64,000 nt of DNA from Bacteroides intestinalis (GTDB lineage Bacteria; Bacteroidota; Bacteroidia; Bacteroidales; Bacteroidaceae), in NCBI RefSeq assembly GCF_003464595.1, contig NZ_QRZF01000001.1:496001-560000 (forward strand), written 5' to 3'. This document shows positions 9,680 through 20,200 of this stretch, piece by piece. A program made the translations under genes and the position numbers. Under the pieces are notes generated by a model. The model was not told the DNA's origin, did no database searches, and worked only from the letters and a program-made list of their open reading frames with translations. How positions within the stretch are numbered: position 1 is the first letter of the stretch; each line of letters opens with the position of its first letter.

Positions 9680-12097
9680 CTATTCCTTTTGTTTTTGTGT
9701 CCGGCAACCGAATACTCCTCCGGCAATCATTCCGGGCAAAGCCTGAATCTTCACCGTCACACTTTTTCTGCCTTTCGTCAAATCGGCAGGTATGGGATAA
9801 ACCCTGTCAATCCAGGCACTATAAGTTTCCGCCCGCAGTTTTTGCTCACCAATCTTCCGGTCATTTACCAGAATCTCAAACTCCCGGTTACCACCATCCG
9901 TACTGAGATAAGTCAACACCAATTCCATCGGTCGTTCCGCATCCACCTTCATTGTATAGGAGAACCAACCGCCGTCCGATGCATCCCGCCAAGTATTGGG
10001 CCCTCCGGTATGCGTATTCTTACCTTTCAGGTTATGGGCTGCCTCCGAGTCAGTATGCCCGATAATAACTTTATCCGTCATACGCCCACGCTCTATCAGT
10101 TGATTCTTCAGAATTGTTTCATCCGAAGGAAACCATACGGTCATTTCACCATTTCCCCTATGGGAACGTGCATAATAAGGAATCAAAGTAAGGGAATCAA
10201 TTACAGACTTGATGACTTTAAAGTTATCCTCAGCAACAATCCGTTCAGCCTCGCCCTTCAATACATTTACTCCACCGAACATGGCATTTTCAAAAACGGG
10301 TGCAAAAGCTGTTTCCGGTTTCAGTACATAGTTAAGAACTACATTCTTATTATCGGCAAATTCAGCGCAATAAACAATCGGGCCGCGTTCCACAGCTATA
10401 TGATTGACATCAGCTTCCACCAGATCATTTGCCTTACATGTATGTACCTCCATGGGTAAATTCATTTCAATGACATCACCCGGTTTCCAATCTTCCGACA
10501 GAACAGCATAGCCTTTTTCCATTCTGTACTCTTTGGCGCGTCCATTTACGGTTATCTCCACCGCCGGTTTATGGGTTGCCGTATAGTTATACAAATCAGA
10601 AGGAACCGGCTGATCATTCACCCATCCGGGAATACGCAGCATTACATCGAAGTGCTTCTTACTTTCGGGTGTCAGTGTCAGTCTGACTTTACCATCCCAA
10701 GGGTAATCAGTTTGTTGTGTCAGCTTAATATGCTCTCCACTGTTTAAAACAACTTCGGCCTCATTGGCTCCGTATAAGTTGACATACATTCCTTTGGCAG
10801 AAACCGCATACACATATCCGGGAACTGAAGGAATGAAACGGGATAAATTGGAAGGACAGCAAGAGCAATCAAACCATTCGCTACGTTCGGCACCATTCTC
10901 ATCACAAGTCAACACATTCGGATAAAAGAATTTCTTGCCATCCAGACTGATGCCACTCAGCACACCATTATACAGGGAACGCTCCAGAACATCAATATAC
11001 TTGGAATCTCCATGCAACATAAACATGCGCAGGTTCCACATACAGTTGGCTATAGCAGCGCAAGTCTCACAGTAGGCAGTACTATTGGGCAATTCATAGT
11101 TCTTGCCGAAAGCTTCGCCGTGACGGGTGGAACCGATACCACCGGTGATATACATTTTCTTTCCAACTACATTTTCCCAAAGCTTATCTATAGCATTCTT
11201 ATAAGGTTCTTCGTTCTTAAGTGCGGCAACATCTGTCATTGCAGAGTACATGTAAGTGGCTCTCACGGCATGGCCTACCGCCTCATCCTGTTCCAGCACC
11301 GGTTTATGATCCTGCCAGTAAGCGCCGTTGCGGAACTGGTCTTCACTGCTACGGTCGTACTTATCATACTTTCCACGTGCATCCAGGAAGAATTGGGATA
11401 GATCGAGATAACGTTTATCCCCCGTTACCCGGTAGAGTTTAACCAAACCGATTTCAACTTCCTGATGTCCGGGTGCTACCGTGATTTTCCCTTCTTCCGG
11501 CCCAAAAGTCTCGCATAGCAGATTCGCACTCTTTATCGCTATATCCAGGAACGAACGTTTCCCTGTTGCCAGATAATGAGCCACCGCGGCTTCGTACATA
11601 TGTCCTACGTTATAGAGCTCATGACTATTATCCCGTTCATTCTCCCATCTTTCCTTACCGATCCACGGATGGTTTCCGCCACTTGTACGGACTGTATACA
11701 AGTATCCGTCCGGTTCCTGCGCGGCAGCAATCAGGGTGATAAGACTATCCACATAAGCATCCAATGCCTTATCCTGCTTGACCGCCATCAGATAAGAGGC
11801 TCCTTCCATAATCTTATAGACATCCGAATCATCAAACGGATAAGGTGAATTGAACTCACCCTCCATCAATTTGCCTGCTACGGCAAAATTATCGATGCGA
11901 TGCGTATCTTCACATTTCTGGAAAGCAAAAGGAACGGTTACACTACGAATGGTTTCGATACGTGGCGCCCAAAAGTTATCATTGAAATGCACATTGGTAA
12001 AAGGCACATCCTTATAAAGATAATCAGACTTTTCCTGCATAGACTCACAGGAAAGGAGAGTACAGGAAGCCCAAAGGACTATCAGTGTTTTCTTCAT
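9680..12097 (-). CDS. beta-L-arabinofuranosidase lipoprotein, GH127-like
   Basis: This is the paralogue closest to characterised GH127 enzymes such as HypBA1. A lipoprotein signal (MKKTLIVLWASCTLLSC, lipid Cys17) suggests membrane anchoring. The N-terminus reads VHFNDNFWAPRIETI, the usual GH127 opening. GGIGSTRHGEAF gives Glu328 as probable acid/base; YCETC gives Glu344 and Cys346; DCSCCPSN gives Cys413/Cys414. The 16-residue spacing between the two Glu equals the Glu322-Glu338 spacing in HypBA1. Two beta-rich domains follow, and the last ~90 residues are the DUF6805-like C-terminal domain (STDGGNREFEILVND). It lies 21 nt after the next paralogue. It is expected to release L-arabinose from non-reducing beta-L-arabinofuranosyl ends. 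Confidence 0.92.
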   Translation of the reverse strand: MKKTLIVLWASCTLLSCESMQEKSDYLYKDVPFTNVHFNDNFWAPRIETIRSVTVPFAFQKCEDTHRIDNFAVAGKLMEGEFNSPYPFDDSDVYKIMEGASYLMAVKQDKALDAYVDSLITLIAAAQEPDGYLYTVRTSGGNHPWIGKERWENERDNSHELYNVGHMYEAAVAHYLATGKRSFLDIAIKSANLLCETFGPEEGKITVAPGHQEVEIGLVKLYRVTGDKRYLDLSQFFLDARGKYDKYDRSSEDQFRNGAYWQDHKPVLEQDEAVGHAVRATYMYSAMTDVAALKNEEPYKNAIDKLWENVVGKKMYITGGIGSTRHGEAFGKNYELPNSTAYCETCAAIANCMWNLRMFMLHGDSKYIDVLERSLYNGVLSGISLDGKKFFYPNVLTCDENGAERSEWFDCSCCPSNLSRFIPSVPGYVYAVSAKGMYVNLYGANEAEVVLNSGEHIKLTQQTDYPWDGKVRLTLTPESKKHFDVMLRIPGWVNDQPVPSDLYNYTATHKPAVEITVNGRAKEYRMEKGYAVLSEDWKPGDVIEMNLPMEVHTCKANDLVEADVNHIAVERGPIVYCAEFADNKNVVLNYVLKPETAFAPVFENAMFGGVNVLKGEAERIVAEDNFKVIKSVIDSLTLIPYYARSHRGNGEMTVWFPSDETILKNQLIERGRMTDKVIIGHTDSEAAHNLKGKNTHTGGPNTWRDASDGGWFSYTMKVDAERPMELVLTYLSTDGGNREFEILVNDRKIGEQKLRAETYSAWIDRVYPIPADLTKGRKSVTVKIQALPGMIAGGVFGCRTQKQKE

Positions 12098-12118
12098 GGT
12101 TATTCTATATTTTATGGT

Positions 12119-14512
12119 TTATCTGTAATTCGTATCAGAAGTTATTTTCAATTCATACAATCCGCCCGCCCGCTTATCCTTACCGGCCCGGAATGTCACT
12201 TTCACTTTATCTTTGCCTTGTGTCCATTCCACCGGAATAGGGAATACATCGTCCACATAAGTCAAATAGAGCCTTCTGTCCAAACGGACCGTACATAGCA
12301 GGTTATCATCCACCAGGATATCAAATTGACCGGCTTCCGATTCATCCCCCCAGAAACGGCAGATCAGGTTATAGGGCTTTGTTTCTTTTTTATCTATATG
12401 CAGAACGTAAGAGAACCAGCCGCCGTCTGCCATACGATATTGCCTGTTCTTTGCCCAAAAGAAATCGTGCCAGTAGATCGAATCATTCTCTCCCCGGAGC
12501 AAATGCTGCTTTTCATCCTTCTCATCCCCTATCTTCACTTCATCCGTCAGAGAACGGGTGCGATAGGTAAATTCTTCGGGACTGTATATTTTCCAGTAGA
12601 CCGTATGCCGTTGATGATGCATCCGGAAATAAGGAATCAGTTCCACATCCTGTTGCTTACCCCCATTCTTAACTGTAAAGTGCAGCGGACTTTGTGAAGA
12701 ACATACAATCCAACTATCCAGGTCCGCCAATGAGCCAACCAGCATCGGGATATTTCCGGCAGGTACCGATTCACGGCATGCCCGATTATCGGAAACACGG
12801 TCTGCCGGCATATTCTCCTTGCCCAATCCACCGGCCAGCAACAACGGGCCATACATGACAGAACCAAAGTGAGGTTCATCCTTTGCATAGTCGATATATA
12901 ACTTCCGGGCGAATACCAAAGTGATGATGTCTCCTGTCTGCACCGGAGACAACAGACGTATATAGTTTCCTTTATGGGCTTCCGTCTTCGCTTCTTTTCC
13001 ATTGATCAGAACCACCGCTTCGCCATCTACCCAGGCAGGATAACGAAACAGGAATGAACCGGTATAATCTCCTTTTTTATCTATACTGACAGAAATCGTA
13101 TCCGATTCCGGGAAACGGGTATTCATTGTCAACGCCATCCCCTTTTCTCTCCAATTTAGGCGTGAGGGAATATACAGATTGACCAGTAAATCCTGTTCTG
13201 ATTTAAAATAGATGGACTCAGCATACTTGGAATGATTTTCCATTCCTGTACCGACACAGCACCAGAAAGAATCGAACGGAGTGCTGTATTGTTTGAAAGA
13301 ACCGGGCAACAGAGACGTATAATAGGTTACACATCCGGGCATATCCGGGTCCTGAGAAGCTAATATATGATTATATAAAGCATGCTCATAGTAATTCAGA
13401 TATTTATAATCTCCATCCAGCATGAACATTTGTCTGGACAATTTCAGCATATTATAGGTATTACAAGTCTCAGCCGAAGTATAATCCAGGCGCTTACTCT
13501 CCTCACCCGGTATGCCGAAACGTTCATAGCAACTATTTCCTCCGATAGCCAACGTGTGATTATTTATAATCATATCCCAGAAGTTACGGGCAGCTTTATG
13601 ATAAACTTCATTAGAGGAAAATTCATATTCCCGGGCTACTCCCATGAATTTAGGTATCTGATCATTGGCATGGCGTCCAAATAGTACATCTTCTCCATTG
13701 GCTACCGGATATATTACATTAATGTGGTTAAATCTCTTGGCTGTCTGCAAATACTTATCATCTCCGGTTATGCTGTAGATATCGGCAAACACTTCATTCA
13801 TTCCGCCTTGCTCCACACTCAGTGTACTCTGAAATAAATCGCTATTACTGTTCAAAGCGATATTAGCAATGAAATCGGCCAAAGGAAGCAGGATATCTTT
13901 CGCCTGCTTGCAGCCTGCATAGACATAGGCATCCTTCAAACCTGCCAGAATCTTATGAATGCAATACCAGGAATTGCCATTCTGGTTATAATTCCAGGGT
14001 TGTCTGGTTTCATCGGGCCGGTTCAGGATAACGTTACCTTGCAGTAATTGCCGATATCCTTCCTTCGCTCCCGCACCAGAAATGAACCATCCGTCTTTTG
14101 TCTGATTCTGGCATTCCTGCAATTCGCTCAACATATAATTGAGTTTATCCAGAAATGCTTTTTCGCCTGTAGAAGCATACATCATGGCACAAGCCGACAT
14201 ATAATGTCCGTAGCTACATCCTCCATGTGTTTCCCAACCTCCATAATTAGAGCCTTTTCCTTGTAGCCCCACACCACGGCGTACATGCGGAATCAGCCTG
14301 TCTACTTCCAGTGAAAGCAAGTATTCTTTATTCAGCTCCATTGCTTTCTTGAAATAGCTGTCAGTCAACTCCACATCCGACAGGGCAAAGGCTTGCCACA
14401 CCGGAACATGCACGCGAGGCGCTTTACGCACCTTCTCATATTCCGATGCCGGCAACTTTGTTATCCCTAAAACCAGTATACCTATAATCAATATCAATCT
14501 ACAGTTCTTCAT
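12119..14512 (-). CDS. beta-L-arabinofuranosidase, GH146-like (second copy)
   Basis: Secreted enzyme of 797 residues with a signal peptide (MKNCRLILIIGILVLGITKLPA). It begins with the same pattern as the GH146-like gene at 1208 (FALSDVELTDSYFKKAMELNKEYLLSLEVDRL). Catalytic signature: YERF (Glu330, probable acid/base), SAETCNT (Glu348, Cys350) and FWCCVGTGME (Cys418/Cys419). A C-terminal beta domain (FDILVDDNLL...AGGLYELKI) is present but lacks the DGG triplet, reading SEAGQFDIL instead. The gene sits between two related enzymes with 26-nt and 21-nt spacers, so it is clearly part of one operon. Having two GH146-like enzymes suggests different linkages or chain positions; this is inference. Confidence 0.88.
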   Translation of the reverse strand: MKNCRLILIIGILVLGITKLPASEYEKVRKAPRVHVPVWQAFALSDVELTDSYFKKAMELNKEYLLSLEVDRLIPHVRRGVGLQGKGSNYGGWETHGGCSYGHYMSACAMMYASTGEKAFLDKLNYMLSELQECQNQTKDGWFISGAGAKEGYRQLLQGNVILNRPDETRQPWNYNQNGNSWYCIHKILAGLKDAYVYAGCKQAKDILLPLADFIANIALNSNSDLFQSTLSVEQGGMNEVFADIYSITGDDKYLQTAKRFNHINVIYPVANGEDVLFGRHANDQIPKFMGVAREYEFSSNEVYHKAARNFWDMIINNHTLAIGGNSCYERFGIPGEESKRLDYTSAETCNTYNMLKLSRQMFMLDGDYKYLNYYEHALYNHILASQDPDMPGCVTYYTSLLPGSFKQYSTPFDSFWCCVGTGMENHSKYAESIYFKSEQDLLVNLYIPSRLNWREKGMALTMNTRFPESDTISVSIDKKGDYTGSFLFRYPAWVDGEAVVLINGKEAKTEAHKGNYIRLLSPVQTGDIITLVFARKLYIDYAKDEPHFGSVMYGPLLLAGGLGKENMPADRVSDNRACRESVPAGNIPMLVGSLADLDSWIVCSSQSPLHFTVKNGGKQQDVELIPYFRMHHQRHTVYWKIYSPEEFTYRTRSLTDEVKIGDEKDEKQHLLRGENDSIYWHDFFWAKNRQYRMADGGWFSYVLHIDKKETKPYNLICRFWGDESEAGQFDILVDDNLLCTVRLDRRLYLTYVDDVFPIPVEWTQGKDKVKVTFRAGKDKRAGGLYELKITSDTNYR

Positions 14513-14538
14513 AGTATCGCGATGTTATCTCATTTATT

Positions 14539-16605
14539 TTATTGGGTTACGGGGAAAGCCGAAATACGCAAACGGGCGGCTCCCATCGGTATAAGCGTAA
14601 TCTCTTCCAGTACTTCACTTTTGGGAGCATCTTCTTCCGGCAATACTCCGCACAGTCCATGCTTGTCAATTCCCCAGGAAGGTACTTTCCGCCCTTTTGC
14701 CTTTATCATAAGGGGCACACTCTGAGTGGTAAAAGGATAATCATCAGAAGGCCATTCTTTTCTTTCTACTTTCAGGCACTGTGTCAAAGCTTTATCGTCC
14801 AGCTTCAAAGCATAATTCCATGCACTCTGCGGATAAATCTCGTAAGTAGGCCATGCGTTCACGTCCGCATCCTTCTGCCATTTGGAATCCCAGATGGCTG
14901 TTTCCGCACTGTTCACTTTCCTATATTCTTCTTCTATCAACAGAGAGAAAGTCAACGGACCATAATTCACACTCGCACTATTCTGGTTTGTTTCCCAACG
15001 CTTGACGGATAATGCCATCGGCAATTGTAAAGTAACCACATCACCTTCGCTCCATGTTCTGCACAAACGGATGTATTTACCCGACTCCATATCAGCATTC
15101 ACCACATTCCCGTTGACAAGCACCTTAGCGTTCTTACACCAGGAAGGAATACGTAGATACAAAGGGAAATCCACACTCCCGGAAGCTTGCAAGACAAAAC
15201 GTATAGACTCCTCGAAAGGATAGTTCGTCTCTTCTTTTAGGGTAACGACTGCACCGTTTTCACCCACCTTAGCCTGCGTGGTACAAGGACCGTAAATAAC
15301 GGCAGCCAAACCATTATCGGGAGTTGCATACATCAGGTTCTCAATATAATAAGGCCATCCCTGTGCATGATTATGCTGGCAGCAACGACTACTGAAAGGA
15401 TTCATTGCCAGGAAAGGGCCTCCATTATCGATACCGGGCCTATGATTCTGAGAATCACTCACTACCTGATTGGGACAGGTAATGTATCTCAATGCCTTAA
15501 AATCAGGCATCACTGCTGCCGGATAAGAATTAAATGCCACATCCTCGCAATGTTCTGCCCAGAAAGGATCACCAGTCATACAAAGCATGATTTCATCCGA
15601 AGCCATCTGCTCTACAAAGCCACAGGTTTCTGTTCCCTGTCGCGGATCTATATAAGCCAGACGGGCATTCTCGTCAGCTCCAAACATACCTCCCGGTACT
15701 TGCCCAAATATGCGGCGCACCAGATGGTGTACTCTATAAGAAGCTTTCAAATCTGCCGAATCACCACTAAGCATATAATAAGTAGCCGGCTCACGGAAAG
15801 ATTGAGCGATATTTACATTATGCCAGTTAGGCAATGCCGAATCATTAGTCCAGTCGGCAGTATTACGGTGTATCTTCTCTGCAAGCTCCAGCAGGAATTT
15901 ATCACCCGTCCGGTTGTAAAGCCAATAAACACTGTACAGATTATCTCCTCCACGACTGTTTTCCCAATAATCCTTCAGGAAATTCTCATCAGGTACCGTC
16001 ATTTGCCATTTGAAATAGTTAGTCATAAGACTGATAACCCTCTCATCACCGGAATATTCATAATAGGATTGCAGGCACCAGAGCATGATCATATTTGCCC
16101 AAAGTTCCCGGTTCCCCCTTCGTTCATTGACCGGGCCGAAATATCCATCCGGTTGCTGACTCCGGATAGCCGCTTCAATCCAGGTTTGAGTTTCAGCTAT
16201 CATTGCAGAATCATTCAGAATATATGCCATATTGCCATATCCTTTCAACCAGTAAGGAACTTCTTCCCAACCATGATCGCCACCGGAGAGTAACCATGCA
16301 TTGTCTTTCTTATCCAGCCATGCACTGATCTCGCCCAGTTTACCAGTCAGACCTTCCTTCTGCAATAATAAGTACTTTTTCAACCAGCCTTCCGGTTTAA
16401 CATCTCCTACCGGCAATTTAATAAAATGCAGAGGCTTTAGTGGCAACCTGTTTCCCATATAGCTCACATTAGCAGAGGTCGTATACGGACGGGATAAAAT
16501 ATTCACTTCTGTCGAGGCATTCTTTTCCGTACAGGACATAAGCACAGCCGTAGCTAAAAAAGAGCCAAGCAATAAGTTCTTCATTTTTCTTTTTCTATTA
16601 AGCAT
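14539..16605 (-). CDS. DUF1680-superfamily glycosidase lipoprotein, divergent
   Basis: About 688 residues from ATG at 16605; another ATG at 16584 is also possible, and both give the lipobox LMSC. The opening FIKLPVGDVKPEGWL and closing EEITLIPMGAARLRISAFP are typical of a DUF1680 subgroup different from GH127 and GH146. The zinc/nucleophile signature is kept: GTETCGF (Glu326, Cys328 from start 16605) and SRCCQHN (Cys408/Cys409). The Glu of ADENAR (about 312) is a candidate acid/base. CC is followed by QHNHAQGWPYY, unlike the GTGME or PSN of its neighbours, and the C-terminal beta domain of the other three is absent. Substrate could be another beta-L-arabinofuranoside or a related sugar. A -7-like TATTTTTG lies upstream at 16,637-16,644. 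Confidence 0.82.
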   Translation of the reverse strand: MLNRKRKMKNLLLGSFLATAVLMSCTEKNASTEVNILSRPYTTSANVSYMGNRLPLKPLHFIKLPVGDVKPEGWLKKYLLLQKEGLTGKLGEISAWLDKKDNAWLLSGGDHGWEEVPYWLKGYGNMAYILNDSAMIAETQTWIEAAIRSQQPDGYFGPVNERRGNRELWANMIMLWCLQSYYEYSGDERVISLMTNYFKWQMTVPDENFLKDYWENSRGGDNLYSVYWLYNRTGDKFLLELAEKIHRNTADWTNDSALPNWHNVNIAQSFREPATYYMLSGDSADLKASYRVHHLVRRIFGQVPGGMFGADENARLAYIDPRQGTETCGFVEQMASDEIMLCMTGDPFWAEHCEDVAFNSYPAAVMPDFKALRYITCPNQVVSDSQNHRPGIDNGGPFLAMNPFSSRCCQHNHAQGWPYYIENLMYATPDNGLAAVIYGPCTTQAKVGENGAVVTLKEETNYPFEESIRFVLQASGSVDFPLYLRIPSWCKNAKVLVNGNVVNADMESGKYIRLCRTWSEGDVVTLQLPMALSVKRWETNQNSASVNYGPLTFSLLIEEEYRKVNSAETAIWDSKWQKDADVNAWPTYEIYPQSAWNYALKLDDKALTQCLKVERKEWPSDDYPFTTQSVPLMIKAKGRKVPSWGIDKHGLCGVLPEEDAPKSEVLEEITLIPMGAARLRISAFPVTQ

Positions 16606-16709
16606 ATCGTTATCTTTTAAATTATTTCTGTGACAGCAAAAATACAGCAATACAGAAACTTTACAGGATAAAATCCAACCTGAAAATGCAACGATTCTGT
16701 TATTCGAAC

Positions 16710-17003
16710 CTATTTTATAATCCGCACATCAAAAACACCGCCTGCCGTACTTCCATTCTTAGCCTGGAATTTAACCGTCACAGCATTTTTGGAAGCAATA
16801 CAATTATCGGGTATTTCAATATAGCGTCTGTATAATCCGGGACATTCCGGATTAGGAGTAGAAAGATCAAGAGTCTGTATCGGTTTCCCATCGATCAGTA
16901 CATCAAATACCCGGTTTCCTCCATCGCTTCCTGCCTGTTGGCAACCGGAAAAGACCAAAAAACAATAAAAGAGAGCAAGAACATTTTTCATAATACGAAT
17001 CAT
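16710..17003 (-). CDS. mini-lipoprotein consisting only of an enzyme C-terminal domain
   Basis: A 97-residue product (ATG at 17003, or 16991) with a lipoprotein signal ending FSGC (Cys21), followed after three residues (QQA) by GSDGGNRVFDVLIDGK and ending AGGVFDVRIIK. That segment aligns along its whole length with the last ~75 residues of the 1208-3634 enzyme (TDGGARVFDVLVDGK ... VGGLFDIRIVK) and less closely with the other paralogues. No catalytic domain is present. It is the first gene of the leftward operon, behind a good -7 box. It may be the remains of a fourth full-length enzyme after an in-frame internal deletion, or a real small surface protein using the domain for carbohydrate binding. 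The intact frame, signal peptide and promoter favour expression. Confidence 0.7.
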   Translation of the reverse strand: MIRIMKNVLALFYCFLVFSGCQQAGSDGGNRVFDVLIDGKPIQTLDLSTPNPECPGLYRRYIEIPDNCIASKNAVTVKFQAKNGSTAGGVFDVRIIK

Positions 17004-17043
17004 TTTATAGGTGTTATTTTCGATGAGAAGTTGGTTCTGTGGG

Positions 17044-17076
17044 CAAATGTAGGCCTATTGACTACAAAAAAACAAA
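17044..17076 (-). promoter_or_regulatory. promoter of the leftward enzyme operon
   Basis: Minus-strand TACATTTG at 17,044-17,051 is a perfect -7 box; TTTG occurs upstream at 17,073-17,076, 21 nt away, slightly longer than the usual 19. The start would be near 17,037, 34 bases before the mini-lipoprotein ATG. It lies back to back with the HTCS promoter, so the HTCS probably acts in this interval. Confidence 0.5.
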
Positions 17077-17146
17077 AATATTCTTCCAGTTTACAGTACT
17101 ATCCGGTCAAAGTTAATATCCCATACTTTTTATGCCTGATTCCCTT

Positions 17147-17177
17147 CTTGCCATTCACAATTAAATATCTACATTTG
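17147..17177 (+). promoter_or_regulatory. promoter of the HTCS gene
   Basis: CTTG at 17,147-17,150 (TTG core of the -33 box), exactly 19 nt, then a perfect TACATTTG at 17,170-17,177. The transcript would start near 17,184. An upstream in-frame GTG (17,177) falls inside the -7 box, so translation must begin at the ATG at 17,201. Confidence 0.6.
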
Positions 17178-17200
17178 TGAACAACCTTATCAATAAAACT

Positions 17201-20200
17201 ATGCATAAGAAGTTTTTTTTCCTGATGCTAACTTTCGTTAGTTTGTTTGCAAATCATGTAAATGCTGAAAGATACTACTTCCAACATTTAGGACTAAAGA
17301 ATAAATTATCTCAAAGCTCTGTCCTTTGTATATTGCAAGACAAGAGTGGTTTTATGTGGTTCGGCACAAAGGACGGACTGAACCGTTACGACGGCTCTAA
17401 CTTCCGCACATTCAAGTACGACCATAAGAATCCCCAGTCATTAGGCAATAATGCAATCAATTCCCTCCATGAGAACAAAGATGGAAACTTATGGATAGGG
17501 ACAGATAATGGCATTTATCTGTATAACCCCATCATGGAATCATTCTCCAAACTCGAAAAGAAGAGCCAGGACAGTGTTTGCATTACCCAACCCATTGTAC
17601 AAATCACTGCTGACTCGCACGAAAACATATGGCTCATAGTAGAATCACAAGGCGTCTTCTACTTCGACAATGATAAGCAAGCATTATTCCATTACCCGGT
17701 TCCCGATGCCCATGCTCTTAGTTCCATTTGTGTCGATCAACAGAACACGGTTTGGTTGGGTTATAAAGGAAAAGGTCTTTATTATACAAATGATACATTC
17801 AGAACATTGCAATTATTCACTACTAAAGATGGAAAGAATCTCTTTGCTACTGACCACATTTTCAAGATTCTTCCCGAACAGCATAACACATTATATACAG
17901 GTTCCTCCAAAGGAGGACTAAAGAGTATAAATATCGTCAACCAGACTGTTACAGACCTGTTAGCCGATCCTCAGACTGAAAGTATCTTTGTCAGGACCAT
18001 CTATCCCATCAACAAGGATGTACTATGGATTGGAACGGAAAGAGGGGTTTATACTTATGATAAAAACACGAAAGAAAGCAGGCATTTTACTCACGATCCC
18101 AGTGACGACTATTCATTATCGGATAATGCCATTTACTCCATCTGCAAAGATAAGGAAGGAGGCATCTGGATAGGAAACTATTTTTGTGGCATTGATTATT
18201 ATCCGAACCAATATGCCACATTCGAAAAGTATTACCCCATAACAGGTAAAAACAGTCTTAGCGGCAAAGTCGTACGCGAGTTCTGTGAGGATGAAGAAGG
18301 TAACTTATGGATTGGTACGGAAGATGGCGGACTTAATAAATTCAATACTAAGACTAAACAGTTCACTCCACTCAATTTAAGCGGATTACACTATAATATA
18401 CATGCCTTAAGTTTAGACCATAACACTCTATGGATAGGAACGTATTCCAAAGGACTATATGCACTGGATTTAAGGACTAACCACTCCAGACATTACACTA
18501 TGGGAGATGCAGAGAATGAATTGAATGATAATAATATCTATTCCATGTGCCGCACCTCATCAGGAGAACTATATATAGGAACAACTACCGGACTAAATCA
18601 ATACAACTACCAAAGTGATAATTTCACCCGCATCCACAAGATGGACGGTATTTTTATTTTCAGTATATTGGAAGATAGTAAAGGAAATATCTGGTTCGCC
18701 ACTTATAATTCCGGAATATTCAAGTACAACCCCAGAGATAAAAGTTGGAAGAACTATGTCTCCAGCCCTGACAATCCACATGGCCTGCCCTATAACAAAG
18801 TGATAAGCATATACGAAGACAGCAAACAGCGGCTATGGTTCTCCATATTGGGGCATGGCTTCTGTTCACTAAACGAAGATACGGAGACCTTTATTTCTTA
18901 TGACTCTTCCCAAGGATTGGCCAATGACGTCATCTACAAAATAATTGAGGAAAAGGATGATATTCTATGGTTGACTTCCAACAAAGGTCTGATACGATTC
19001 GACTTAAATACAAAAAAATCAACCATCTATACTGACAGTAATGGTTTATTAACCAACCAATTCAACTATTGCTCCGGAATAAAAAGTAAAGATGGAACTA
19101 TCTATTTCGGATGCATAAATGGCTTCATAGCTTTTAAACCCGATCTATTCACCGAGAATACCGGCTTCCCGCCTGTTGCAATCACAGACTTTCTGCTCTT
19201 CAACAAAAGTGCCGACATTGGAAGCACCGATTCTCCTTTAGCCCAGAGTGTGACGTATACTCAAAACATAGAGTTGAAATACAATCAAAATTCATTCTCA
19301 TTCCGCTTTGCTGCCTTAGGATATGCATCTCCTGAAGAAAACTGCCTGAGTTACACATTGAAGGGATTCGATAAAGAATGGTATTATACATCAAAAAGCG
19401 CCACAGCTACTTACACCAATCTCAAGCCCGGTACATATACATTCTGCGTAAAAGCAGCAAACGGCAAAGGGGAATGGAATGACGAATACAGAGAAATCCA
19501 AATACATATTGCACCTCCTTTCTGGAAAACAGTTTGGGCTTATACTATCTATGTGATATTAGCCATCATCATTACAAGTTATACTTTCTACCGGTTCCGG
19601 AAACAAATAACTGATAAACATAAAAGGCAATTAGAAGTACTGGAATCGGAAAAGGAGAAAGAGATTTATCATGCCAAGATAGATTTCTTCACCAACATTG
19701 CCCATGAGATACGAACTCCTCTGACTCTAATAAAAGGACCGTTGGAAAACATCCTGAAAAAAGAAGAAATAAATACACACTCGCTCAAAGATAATTTAAG
19801 CATCATGGAGCGAAATACCATGCGCCTGCTTGATTTGACAAATCAACTTCTTGACTTCCGCAAAACAGAAGCGCAAGGGTTCCAACTCAATTTCATGATT
19901 TGCGACATATCACAACTCATAAAAGATACCTACATACGTTTCGACCCTGCTGCAAAACAAAATGATCTGACTTTCAAGATTGAACTGCCCGAACAGAATT
20001 TCAATGCTGCCGTTGATAAGGAAGCACTGACTAAAATACTGAGCAACTTATTCAACAATGCCGTGAAGTATGCGAAGTCATACATTCATGTATCCTTACA
20101 TGCACCTACAGATGAGCAAAATGATTTCTTCTCGATCACAGTCAGCAACGACGGGTTACCCATTCCTGTGGAAATGAAAGAGAAAATATTCGAACCTTTC

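Noticed and set aside
15367..16293. 308-codon plus-strand frame opposite the divergent DUF1680 gene
   Set aside because: Long only because of the codon pattern of the gene on the other strand; no recognisable motif.
17177..17200. Upstream GTG start for the HTCS
   Set aside because: The GTG lies in the -7 promoter box, and the signal peptide begins at the ATG at 17,201.
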